A stretch of DNA of 15,734 nucleotides from Treponema sp. Lineage in GTDB: Bacteria; Spirochaetota; Spirochaetia; Treponematales; Treponemataceae. The stretch lies in contig JAFZWX010000242.1 in NCBI GenBank assembly GCA_017617145.1, positions 1 to 15,734 on the forward strand, written 5' to 3'. Of the stretch, positions 6,034 through 13,051 are shown in pieces; the stretch's first letter is position 1; each line of letters opens with the position of its first letter. The translations under genes and the position numbers were made by a program. The notes under the pieces were generated by a model. It was given only the letters and a program-made list of their open reading frames with translations, was not told the DNA's origin and did not search any database.

Positions 6034-8022
6034 ATGTTCTACGAAGCAAAAAATACTTTAGTTTTTAAGAAAGGAAACGAAACTCTTATGATAGAGCCTT
6101 GGGGAAAGGATTCTTTAAGAGTTCGCTCTACATTAGAAAGAGATTTTCTTGATTTACCTTGGGGACTGACCCAAAAGGTTGCTTCTTGCCAGGCAAAAAT
6201 AGAAAAAAATGAACAGGGGGCAAGTATTACAAATGGTCGTATTACTGCAAAAATAAATAATAATGGTGTTCTTGGCTTTTACAAAGACGGAGAGCGTTTT
6301 TTACATGAATATTTCCGTTCCTATGATCCCGAAGCTACAAAACATTCTAACTGTACAAAGGTTGTTGCCCGCGAATGGAAAGGAATAATTGGCGGAGATT
6401 ATAAGCTCACTGTTCGTTTTGAGCCTAATGATGATGAAAAAATCTTTGGTATGGGACAGTATCCGGTTCCTTATCTTGATATGAAAGGTTGTTCTTTGGA
6501 ACTTGCACAGCGAAACAGTCAGATTTCAATACCATTTGCTGTATCTTCTTTAGGTTATGGTTTTTTGTGGAACAATCCTGCTGTAGGACGTGCTAATTTT
6601 GCAAAAAATCTTACAGAATGGACTGCCGAAAGTACAAAACAGATGGATTACTGGATTACTGTTGCAGATAAACCTTCTCAGATTATCGAAAATTTTACTG
6701 CTGCTGTTGGACGTGCTCCTGTAATGAGTGAAGATTATCTTGGTTTCTGGCAGTGTAAGCTCAGGTATAGAACACAACAGGAAGTTCTTGAAGTTGCACG
6801 AAAATATAAGGAAATGGGAATCCATCTTGATGTAATTGTAATTGACTTTTTCCATTGGCCTCGTCAGGGAGACTGGTGCTTTGACAAGGAATACTGGCCT
6901 GATCCAAAAGCAATGTGCGATGAACTTCATGCAATGGGCACAAAGGTAATGGTAAGTGTTTGGCCGAATGTTGATAAAAAGTGCTCTCACTTTTACGAGA
7001 TGCAGGATAAAGGATATCTTGTTCGCACAGAGCATGGAACAAATTCAACTTATGATTTTAACGGTGACTGTATTTCTTTTGATGCAACAAATCCGGAAGC
7101 ACGCGAATATCTTTGGGAAATTTGTAAAAAGAATTATGCAGATTACGGAATTGATATGTTCTGGCTTGATAATGCCGAGCCTGATTACAATGTGTATGAT
7201 TATGGAAACTATCGATATCAGATGGGAAGTGCTCTTTCGTGTTCAAATATCTATCCAAAACTTTACAGTCAGGCTTTTTATGATGGCATGAAAAAATATG
7301 GTTATAAGGATTTTGTAAATCTTGAACGCTGTGCCTGGGTTGGAAGTCAGACTTTGAATCAGGTTTTATGGAACGGCGATGTTCAATCTTCGTGGGAATG
7401 CTTACAGGATTCTATTATGGAAGGTTTGAATATTGGACTTGCCGGAATTCCATGGTGGACTACCGATATCGGCGGCTTTATGTACGGAGATCCAAGCGAT
7501 AAAGGCTTTGTAGAATTGCTTATACGCTGGTTCCAGTTTGCAGTATTCAGCCCGATTTTGCGTTTGCACGGAGATCGTGATCCTCATAATATTCCTCCAT
7601 TGGACAAAGATCCGAACAGAGGATACGGTGGAGGTTATCTCTTTACAGGTCAGCCAAACGAAATCTGGTGTTATGGACCAGAAGCTCAAAAGATTATGGA
7701 AGAACAGATTAAGCTTCGTGAATCTATTAAGCCTTATGTTTCAAAACTTATGAAAGAGGCTAGTGCTAACGGAAGTCCTCTTATGCGTACAATGTTTTAC
7801 GAGTTCCCGGAGGATGAACGCTGCTGGAAGCTAAAAGATCAGTATATGTTTGGAGACAAGTATCTTGTAGCCCCAGTTTTGAACCCAAGCCAGCAAAACC
7901 GCACAGTTTATCTGCCAGAAGGCAAGTGGAAGAATATTTTTACAGGCAAAGAATACGAAGGTGGTACTACAGTAACTGTGGATACTCCGATTGAGAATAT
8001 TCCTGTTTTTGAAAGGTTATAA
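6034..8022 (+). CDS. Glycoside hydrolase family 31 alpha-glycosidase (alpha-xylosidase/alpha-glucosidase type)
   Basis: Retaining alpha-glycosidase, 662 aa. An N-terminal beta-sandwich (about 1-225) precedes a TIM barrel with DVIVIDFFHWPRQGDW (about 268-283), the GH31 nucleophile motif FWLDNAE (Asp379) and the acid/base motif WNGDVQSSW (Asp449), then a C-terminal beta region (about 570-662). There is no signal peptide, so it should act in the cytoplasm on imported oligosaccharides. The IDFFHWPRQGDW stretch resembles bacterial enzymes annotated as alpha-xylosidases; substrate (xyloglucan fragments versus malto- or isomalto-oligosaccharides) cannot be settled by eye. It is a single-gene unit with its own promoter and a palindromic terminator, with no transporter beside it. 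Confidence 0.93.
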   Translation: MFYEAKNTLVFKKGNETLMIEPWGKDSLRVRSTLERDFLDLPWGLTQKVASCQAKIEKNEQGASITNGRITAKINNNGVLGFYKDGERFLHEYFRSYDPEATKHSNCTKVVAREWKGIIGGDYKLTVRFEPNDDEKIFGMGQYPVPYLDMKGCSLELAQRNSQISIPFAVSSLGYGFLWNNPAVGRANFAKNLTEWTAESTKQMDYWITVADKPSQIIENFTAAVGRAPVMSEDYLGFWQCKLRYRTQQEVLEVARKYKEMGIHLDVIVIDFFHWPRQGDWCFDKEYWPDPKAMCDELHAMGTKVMVSVWPNVDKKCSHFYEMQDKGYLVRTEHGTNSTYDFNGDCISFDATNPEAREYLWEICKKNYADYGIDMFWLDNAEPDYNVYDYGNYRYQMGSALSCSNIYPKLYSQAFYDGMKKYGYKDFVNLERCAWVGSQTLNQVLWNGDVQSSWECLQDSIMEGLNIGLAGIPWWTTDIGGFMYGDPSDKGFVELLIRWFQFAVFSPILRLHGDRDPHNIPPLDKDPNRGYGGGYLFTGQPNEIWCYGPEAQKIMEEQIKLRESIKPYVSKLMKEASANGSPLMRTMFYEFPEDERCWKLKDQYMFGDKYLVAPVLNPSQQNRTVYLPEGKWKNIFTGKEYEGGTTVTVDTPIENIPVFERL

Positions 8023-8048
8023 ATTAATTAGATAAAAAAAAATCAATG

Positions 8049-8140
8049 AAAATCACAGATGCGGAGTGGAAATCGGCTGACGAAAACTCCTTTCGTTTGA
8101 GGAAGACGATTTCCACGGGAGCGTCTGTGATTTTTTTTTT
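8049..8140. repeat. Long imperfect palindrome, element B; bidirectional terminator
   Basis: Plus strand: outer stem AAAATCACAGATGC (8049-8062)/GCGTCTGTGATTTT (8121-8134), one T-G wobble; asymmetric loop GGA (8063-8065)/GGGA (8117-8120); inner stem GTGGAAATCG (8066-8075)/CGATTTCCAC (8107-8116); apical hairpin ACGAAA (8080-8085)/TTTCGT (8091-8096), loop ACTCC. Ten T follow (8131-8140) and an A-run precedes, so it should terminate both GH31 and the convergent dehydrogenase. Read on the minus strand it matches element C: TCCC before GTGGAAAT and TCC after ATTTCCAC. Confidence 0.85.
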
Positions 8141-8146
8141 ATAAAT

Positions 8147-9091
8147 TTAGTTTACTACATTAATTGGTTGCCCATTCAACCACGCCATTAAATTTTCTTC
8201 TGCAATACCCTGTAATCTTTTTCTTGTTTCATGCGGTGCCCAGGCAATATGTGGAGTAATTATACAGTTTTTAGCTCCAAGCAGCGGATTATCATGCGAC
8301 ATAGGTTCTTCTAAAAGCACATCTGCTGCAAAACCTGCAATACCACCGGCATTAAGGCAGTCTGCTAAATCCTGCTCTACAACAAAGCCACCTCGTGCTG
8401 TGTTTATAAGGTAAGCAGTTGATTTCATCAAAGCAAGCGTATCTTTATTAATAATATTTTTAGTCTGGTCTGTTAACGGTGCATGAAGTGTTAAAAAATC
8501 TGAACACTTTAATAATTCTTCAAAACTTACTGCAGCTGGCATATCTGGTTTTGGTGTTCTTGTGCAGCAGATTACATTCATTCCAAAAGCTTTTCCAATT
8601 TGTGCTACACGGCTTCCTATATGACCATAACCAAATATTCCAAGAGTTTTTCCTGTAAGCTCTGAAAGACTTGAATTGTAAAAGCAGAAATCGCGGCATT
8701 TTACCCAGTCGCCTTTCATTACAAGTTCGCTATGCTGTGCAACCTGATTTGTAAAATAAAGAATAAATGAAAATACATGTTGAGCAACTGAATCGGTAGA
8801 ATAGGCAGGTATATTTGTTACGGTAATATTTCGTTTTCGTGCAGCATTAAGATCTATAACATTGTAGCCTGTTGCAAGAACTCCAATATATTTAAGGTTA
8901 GGGCATTTGTTTAAAATTTCTTCTGTAATCTGAATTTTGTTTAAGAAAATTGCATCTGAATTACCAATGCGTTCGGCTACAAGCTCTGCAGGTGTTCTTT
9001 CATAAACTGTAATATCGGCATATGACTTTAAAAAATCCCAAGGCAAGTCCCCGGGATTTACAGCATGACCATCAAGAATTGTGAGTTTCAT
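8147..9091 (-). CDS. NAD(P)-dependent D-2-hydroxyacid dehydrogenase (glycerate/hydroxypyruvate reductase-like)
   Basis: Reversibly reduces 2-oxoacids to D-2-hydroxyacids in the cytoplasm. The 314-aa protein has the D-isomer-specific family layout: split substrate domain, NAD-binding GYGHIGS (154-160), and the catalytic triad Arg233 (TARGG), Glu262 (DVLLEEP) and His281 (TPHIAWAP). ATGYNVID (73-80) and the TPHIAWA ending are common in glycerate dehydrogenase/hydroxypyruvate reductases, so that substrate is the best guess; D-lactate or phosphoglycerate are less likely (no ACT domain). The start ATG has a TAGGATA Shine-Dalgarno overlapping the stop codon of the upstream HMA-like gene, 8 nt away, so the two genes form an operon. 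Confidence 0.9.
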   Translation of the reverse strand: MKLTILDGHAVNPGDLPWDFLKSYADITVYERTPAELVAERIGNSDAIFLNKIQITEEILNKCPNLKYIGVLATGYNVIDLNAARKRNITVTNIPAYSTDSVAQHVFSFILYFTNQVAQHSELVMKGDWVKCRDFCFYNSSLSELTGKTLGIFGYGHIGSRVAQIGKAFGMNVICCTRTPKPDMPAAVSFEELLKCSDFLTLHAPLTDQTKNIINKDTLALMKSTAYLINTARGGFVVEQDLADCLNAGGIAGFAADVLLEEPMSHDNPLLGAKNCIITPHIAWAPHETRKRLQGIAEENLMAWLNGQPINVVN

Positions 9092-9099
9092 TTAATATC

Positions 9100-9303
9100 C
9101 TAGCCGATTACATCTACACCACAGGAAGAAATAGCAGCATTAATAGCATCTTCCTGACTTGCATCGCCATAGTCAACTAAAACCTGTGATTTTTCGCAGT
9201 TTGCAACAACACTTGTGACTCCTGCTACAGCCGCAACAGCAGTTTGTACTTTATTGGCTGTATCATCATCAAACATGCCTACTACATATATTTTCTTCTG
9301 CAT
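9100..9303 (-). CDS. Small HMA-fold (heavy-metal-associated-like) protein lacking CxxC
   Basis: A 67-aa protein with the beta-alpha-beta-beta-alpha-beta pattern of the HMA domain: KKIYVVGM (3-10), helix DTANKVQTAVAAVAGV, strands TSVVANCEKSQVLVDY, helix SQEDAINAAISSCGV. Copper chaperones have GMxCxxC after strand 1; here it reads GMFDDDTA, so no metal-binding pair is present. Remaining Cys are at about 35 and 61. Metal transport is therefore doubtful; a regulatory or protein-binding domain is possible. It has a GGAG Shine-Dalgarno (9311-9314, 7 nt from ATG) and its own promoter, and leads the operon with the D-2-hydroxyacid dehydrogenase. Confidence 0.8.
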   Translation of the reverse strand: MQKKIYVVGMFDDDTANKVQTAVAAVAGVTSVVANCEKSQVLVDYGDASQEDAINAAISSCGVDVIG

Positions 9304-9329
9304 AGCAAATCTCCATTTATATTTATATC

Positions 9330-9358
9330 ATTATAAATGAATTATTAAGAATTATCAA
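9330..9358 (-). promoter_or_regulatory. Predicted promoter of the HMA-like/dehydrogenase operon
   Basis: Minus strand: -35 TTGATA (9353-9358), 17-bp spacer, -10 TATAAT (9330-9335). Predicted start near 9323, a leader of about 20 nt with GGAG before the ATG. Close to the sigma-70 consensus at both boxes. Confidence 0.75.
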
Positions 9359-9371
9359 ATAAATTCATATT

Positions 9372-9462
9372 AAAAACAATTTGCCCCTCCCGTGGAAATT
9401 ACATTTGGACAACAGAAGGAAGTTGTCCGAATGTAATTTCCACTCCGGGGCAAATTGTTTTT
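9372..9462. repeat. Long near-perfect palindrome, element C (apical loop AGAAGGAA)
   Basis: Plus strand: outer stem AAAAACAATTTGCCCC (9372-9387)/GGGGCAAATTGTTTTT (9447-9462), 16 bp perfect; asymmetric loop TCCC (9388-9391)/TCC (9444-9446); inner stem GTGGAAATTACATT (9392-9405)/AATGTAATTTCCAC (9430-9443), 14 bp perfect; a T-G wobble; apical stem GGACAAC (9407-9413)/GTTGTCC (9422-9428); loop AGAAGGAA (9414-9421). It lies after the EamA stop, and on the minus strand its arm ends in TTTTT, so it may terminate the leftward operon. Confidence 0.9.
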
Positions 9463-9505
9463 CAACGCTTTTATTATTTACATATCGAATTTTTCTGGTA
9501 TTTTT

Positions 9506-10447
9506 TCACTCCGGGTCAGATGATTTTTCAGATAAATCTTCTTTCTTTAATTGTTTATGACTATAAATATAATTTACAATGGCCATGGAGATAATAATAC
9601 AATATCCAATAAGACTCATCCAGTCGGGGATTTGGGCAAAGAAAATGAAGCCGAACATTGTACTGAAAAGGACTTGGGTATAATCATAAATCGAAATTTT
9701 ATTTGCTGGGGCGTGGTAATAGGCGGCGGTAACAGAAAACTGGCCTCCTGCGGCACAAGCACCGGCACAACAGAGCATTAGAACCTGATATTTTGTCATG
9801 GGGTTAAAGCTTGTTATTAGATAAGGAACAGAAAGCAGCATAGAAAATGCACTGAAAAATAGAATAATGATTTTTCCGTTGCAGCCAAGATAACTTAATT
9901 TGCGGATACTTGCATAAGCAAGCCCTGCACCAACTCCACCCATAAAGGCGGCTAGAGTAGGAAGCATCTGTGTAAAATTAAAAGAAGGTTTTACAATCAG
10001 AATTGAACCTGCAAATGCAATAATAATGCAAATCATTGGGACAGGTTTAATTTTTTCCTTAAGAATGATATAGCAGAATAGAATTGTAAAGAAAGGTGCC
10101 ATTTTATTAAGAATTGCAGCATCGGCCAGAACAATTCTGTCTATTGCATAAAAGTTTCCAAAAACACCAACAGAACCGGCAATAGCACGAAGAAACAAAA
10201 AGAGCAGCGCGCCTTTTGGAATAGCAACGGCTTCTTTACCGTTCAAGCGTACATCTTTAATAGTTCCACCAAGAGCAATTATAAAAGCAACAGCATTTCT
10301 GAAAAAAGCTTTTTGTATAAAATGAATGTCTCCTGCAAGCTTTACAAAAACAGCCATAAGAGCAAAGAAAAAAGCAGAACAGATGAGAAAAAGAATTCCT
10401 TTTGTAATGTTATTGGACTTTTCCGAGTTGTCCGCAAGCTCCTCCAA
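9506..10447 (-). CDS. EamA/DMT-superfamily transporter, ten membrane segments
   Basis: Inner-membrane drug/metabolite-type permease of 313 aa. Two EamA repeats of about five helices each are visible: first about 16-150 (GILFLICSAFFFALMAVFVKLAGD to IIAFAGSILIV, with FLRAIAGSVGVFGNFYAI and ILKEKI), second about 160-292. The tail after 292 is charged and cytoplasmic. The substrate cannot be told. The start is TTG at 10445-10447, inside rlmN by 38 nt, with a GAGGAAG Shine-Dalgarno upstream in the rlmN sequence; the next in-frame ATG would delete the first helix. Translation is probably coupled to rlmN. The last codons share sequence with the arm of element C. Confidence 0.88.
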   Translation of the reverse strand: MEELADNSEKSNNITKGILFLICSAFFFALMAVFVKLAGDIHFIQKAFFRNAVAFIIALGGTIKDVRLNGKEAVAIPKGALLFLFLRAIAGSVGVFGNFYAIDRIVLADAAILNKMAPFFTILFCYIILKEKIKPVPMICIIIAFAGSILIVKPSFNFTQMLPTLAAFMGGVGAGLAYASIRKLSYLGCNGKIIILFFSAFSMLLSVPYLITSFNPMTKYQVLMLCCAGACAAGGQFSVTAAYYHAPANKISIYDYTQVLFSTMFGFIFFAQIPDWMSLIGYCIIISMAIVNYIYSHKQLKKEDLSEKSSDPE

Positions 10448-11426
10448 TTTTTCTTCCTCTTCTTGTTCTTAGTGTAACATTTAATCCGGCTTTTTCAAGA
10501 GTTTCTACAAAAGTTCTGACTTCATTTTGTGATGGTTCTTCAAACTCTAGCCCTGCCACTGGATTCCATGGAATTAAATTTATATTAACATCAATTCCTC
10601 TTGCAAAATTAATAAGATTTTTTGCAGATTGTACTGAAGTATTCTGGTTATGCAAAAGTGCTGCTTCAAGCGTAACTCGTTTTCCACTTTTTTGAACATA
10701 ATATTCTATGGACTTACGTAACTCTGGTAATGAATTTGCACCACAAGAAACAGGCATAAGCTTCTGGCGTAATTGTTCATCTGCTGTAGTAAGCGAAACC
10801 GCAAGCCTTATATATGGTCCGTTATCTGCTAAATCATAAATTCCTTTTACAATTCCGCAGGTACTCAAGGTTATACGTTTTGAAGAAAGCGCACGACCAT
10901 CTTTATGACATAAAATTTCAATTGTTTGTCGTATAGCATCAAGATTCTGCATAGGTTCGCCCATACCCATAAAAACAATATTATCAAGCTTACCGGCAGC
11001 AGCTTCAAGGTATAAAAATTCTTCTACAATTTCGGCACAAGTTAAGTTTCTTGAAAGTCCAAGGGTTCCTGTCATGCAAAATGCACATTTCATAGCACAA
11101 CCTGCCTGACACGATACACATGCAGTTTTACGTCCTTCCTTATCGGTTAGAAGAACTGTTTCTACATTGTTTCCATCATATAAAGATATAACAAGCTTTA
11201 TAGTACCATCGGGATCTGTTAAGGTTTGTACTACTTTACTAGTACGAAGTGATGCTTTTTCTTTTAATTCTTGACGAAGCTCAAGGCTTAAATTCGTCAT
11301 TTGATCAAATGAGGTTATTCCGGTACTAATCCATTTAAAAATCTGTTTGCCGCGGAAACTTTGAGACAATTCTAGTTTTTCTGTAATTTCCTCAGGTGTA
11401 AAACCGGTAAGGACAATTTTTTCCAT
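10410..11426 (-). CDS. rlmN: Dual-specificity 23S rRNA/tRNA adenine-C2 methyltransferase RlmN
   Basis: Radical-SAM enzyme that methylates C2 of A2503 in 23S rRNA and of A37 in some tRNAs. About 338 aa, normal length. The Fe-S motif CAMKCAFC (Cys 110, 114 and 117 from this start) is followed by GTLGLSRNLT and the SAM-binding VFMGMGEP; the catalytic methyl-carrying Cys is in GGACGQL near the C-terminus (331). I take ATG 11424-11426 as start; the preceding TTG at 11427-11429 is possible but less likely. No good Shine-Dalgarno is seen for either. It follows the TPR gene by about 15 nt and overlaps the transporter gene, so it is inside a leftward operon. Confidence 0.95.
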   Translation of the reverse strand: MEKIVLTGFTPEEITEKLELSQSFRGKQIFKWISTGITSFDQMTNLSLELRQELKEKASLRTSKVVQTLTDPDGTIKLVISLYDGNNVETVLLTDKEGRKTACVSCQAGCAMKCAFCMTGTLGLSRNLTCAEIVEEFLYLEAAAGKLDNIVFMGMGEPMQNLDAIRQTIEILCHKDGRALSSKRITLSTCGIVKGIYDLADNGPYIRLAVSLTTADEQLRQKLMPVSCGANSLPELRKSIEYYVQKSGKRVTLEAALLHNQNTSVQSAKNLINFARGIDVNINLIPWNPVAGLEFEEPSQNEVRTFVETLEKAGLNVTLRTRRGRKIGGACGQLGKVQ

Positions 11427-11441
11427 CAAGAATACCGGGAA

Positions 11442-12593
11442 TTATCTTCGCAATCGTTCCAAAAGATTTCTTATCTGAATATTCTTTCCGTCGTTATGCA
11501 GATAATCTTCCAGAAGTTTTATTGCTTCATCCTTGCGGTTCATCAATGAATAGCACTCTGCTAAATCTACATAAAGTCGTGAATTTCTAGGATCGTTGCG
11601 TATAAGATTTTTAAAGCGGTCAACTGCTTCATCAAGTTTTCCCTGACCTTTGCAAATTAAAGCAAGACCAATTGCTGCATAAATATCAAAATCAATTTCA
11701 AGGGCTTTTGTATAATACTTTACAGCTTCATCATAATTTCCGATTGTTCTGTATGCATCACCAGCACGGGTAAGAATTACTTTATTTTTTGGATCAATTT
11801 CCAGGATTTTGTTCCAATATTCAATTGATTTTGGCTGCTGACCCATACCTCGATAACAATCTGCAAGTCCAAACAAAGCATAGAAATTTTTTGGATCGCG
11901 TTGAAGCGCCTTGTCAAAGAAATATGTTCCTTTTTCAAAAGTCTTAAGCTTTCGGTGACAGTTTCCAATTGCAGTTAAAACACGGATATCAACATTATCA
12001 AGGTTTAAATCGTAAATGCGTGTCCAATAACCAAGAGCATCTTTGTATTCCTTAAAATCATAACTCAAATGGCCAAGACCAATCAAAGCATAAGGATTGT
12101 CTTTTTCCATTTCGAGAACCTTAAGATAAAGCTCTTTTGATTTTTTGAATTCGTGAATTTTGCGGTATGCATCTGCAACACGGGTTATAACAGTAATGTT
12201 TTTATCATCGTGAACTAAATACTGCTGCCAGATGTCTATTGCTTTTGAATATTGATTAAGCGCTTTGTAACAGTCTGCAAGACCGAACAATGCGTAATTG
12301 TTTGAAGGGTAGAAGGACAGACATTTGTTATAAAAAGAGATTGCATCGTTGAACTTGTTTTCTTTACGGGCGGTATCGCCTAAACCTACAAGTGCATAGT
12401 TATTGTTGTCTTCGATGTCAAGAATCTGGAAGAAAGCTTCGCGTGCCTGATCAAATTCACTTTCTTTTAAAAGCTGATATCCTTTTTTTGAAAGTTCAGC
12501 AATTTTTTCATTACTTTCTTTAATTTCATCACTTGACATTTCGAGAATTTCAGGCTCGAAAACATCCTTTTGTGTAGAGTCCATGTTGTCCAT
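11442..12593 (-). CDS. Tetratricopeptide-repeat protein (about nine TPRs)
   Basis: A 383-aa soluble protein without signal peptide or membrane segment, made almost wholly of 34-aa TPR units from about residue 32 to the end (for example YALFGLADCYKALNQYSKAI at 100-119). TPR solenoids bind other proteins; the partner is unknown. The repeats show a higher-order period of about 138 aa: YALFGLADCY at 100 and again at 238, and ITRVADAYR-type motifs at 136 and 274, so a four-TPR block has been duplicated. The N-terminal 30 residues are acidic. The ATG has an AAGGAG Shine-Dalgarno (12601-12606) at 7 nt. It is followed directly by rlmN and preceded at 46 nt by another small gene. Confidence 0.85.
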   Translation of the reverse strand: MDNMDSTQKDVFEPEILEMSSDEIKESNEKIAELSKKGYQLLKESEFDQAREAFFQILDIEDNNNYALVGLGDTARKENKFNDAISFYNKCLSFYPSNNYALFGLADCYKALNQYSKAIDIWQQYLVHDDKNITVITRVADAYRKIHEFKKSKELYLKVLEMEKDNPYALIGLGHLSYDFKEYKDALGYWTRIYDLNLDNVDIRVLTAIGNCHRKLKTFEKGTYFFDKALQRDPKNFYALFGLADCYRGMGQQPKSIEYWNKILEIDPKNKVILTRAGDAYRTIGNYDEAVKYYTKALEIDFDIYAAIGLALICKGQGKLDEAVDRFKNLIRNDPRNSRLYVDLAECYSLMNRKDEAIKLLEDYLHNDGKNIQIRNLLERLRR

Positions 12594-12639
12594 TTTTTAT
12601 CTCCTTGTTTTTAAATTATTTTTAAATAATTAAAACTTT

Positions 12640-12999
12640 TTAATCATTCTTTAATAATATTGAAATTACGTTTGCAATCGATTCGTAAATCGGTTCTGCA
12701 TCACGTTTATTATGTGCAAGATAATATGCCTTTAAGGCTTTAAGACCTTCATTTTTGTCCATGTAGTAATTTCCCACACGAGTGAGTCCGTCAGAATAGC
12801 CTGTTGTTATATAGATTCTTCTGGCATCTTCAATGTTTCCTGCATTGAACATGGCATTTGCCTTGCGGTTGAGTACAACTTTTTGTTCAGAAGTTAGTCC
12901 GCCCACAGGATTATCAGTAACTTTGATGAATCCTTCGGGAATTGCCTTTTCTTTGATAGCGGCATCGAATTGTTCCTGTACTTTTTCTTTTCTACTCAT
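12640..12999 (-). CDS. Hypothetical small protein, TPR-like C-terminal helices
   Basis: I do not recognise it by function. From ATG at 12997-12999 it is 119 aa: a charged N-terminus (MSRKEKVQEQFDAAIKEKAIPEGF), then helices ARKANAMFNAGNIEDARRIYITTGYSDGL-type and GLKALKAYYLAH, which have the spacing of helical repeats and may dock on the neighbouring TPR protein. A GTG six codons upstream (13015-13017) is an alternative start. Neither start has a Shine-Dalgarno; a TGTTAAAAT extended -10 sits just upstream so that the ATG would be near the mRNA end. It is cytoplasmic (no signal) and 46 nt from the TPR gene, probably in the same operon. Confidence 0.65.
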   Translation of the reverse strand: MSRKEKVQEQFDAAIKEKAIPEGFIKVTDNPVGGLTSEQKVVLNRKANAMFNAGNIEDARRIYITTGYSDGLTRVGNYYMDKNEGLKALKAYYLAHNKRDAEPIYESIANVISILLKND

Positions 13000-13007
13000 T
13001 TTGTTAT

Positions 13008-13036
13008 ATTTTAACACATTATTTAAAATAATTAAA
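13008..13036 (-). promoter_or_regulatory. Possible extended -10 promoter of the small hypothetical gene
   Basis: Minus strand: TGT followed by TAAAAT (-10 at 13008-13013, five of six consensus bases), with only a weak -35 TTTAAT (13031-13036) at 17 bp. The predicted start, near 13001, leaves a leader of about two bases before ATG 12999. The AT-rich context makes chance matches likely. Confidence 0.4.
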
Positions 13037-13051
13037 GTTTTTTTTTATTAC

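Noticed and set aside
9100..9303. Copper chaperone (CopZ) call for the HMA-like protein
   Set aside because: The metal-binding CxxC is absent and no copper ATPase or CsoR-type regulator is nearby.
5838..9462. Palindromes A-C as integron attC sites (Treponema denticola has a chromosomal integron)
   Set aside because: The GTTRRRY/RYYYAAC core sites are not found at the outer ends, and the genes between are ordinary promoter-driven units in both orientations, not a same-strand cassette array.
9551..9781. 76-aa plus-strand frame inside the transporter gene
   Set aside because: Antisense shadow of a well-supported membrane protein, with no Shine-Dalgarno or recognisable domain.
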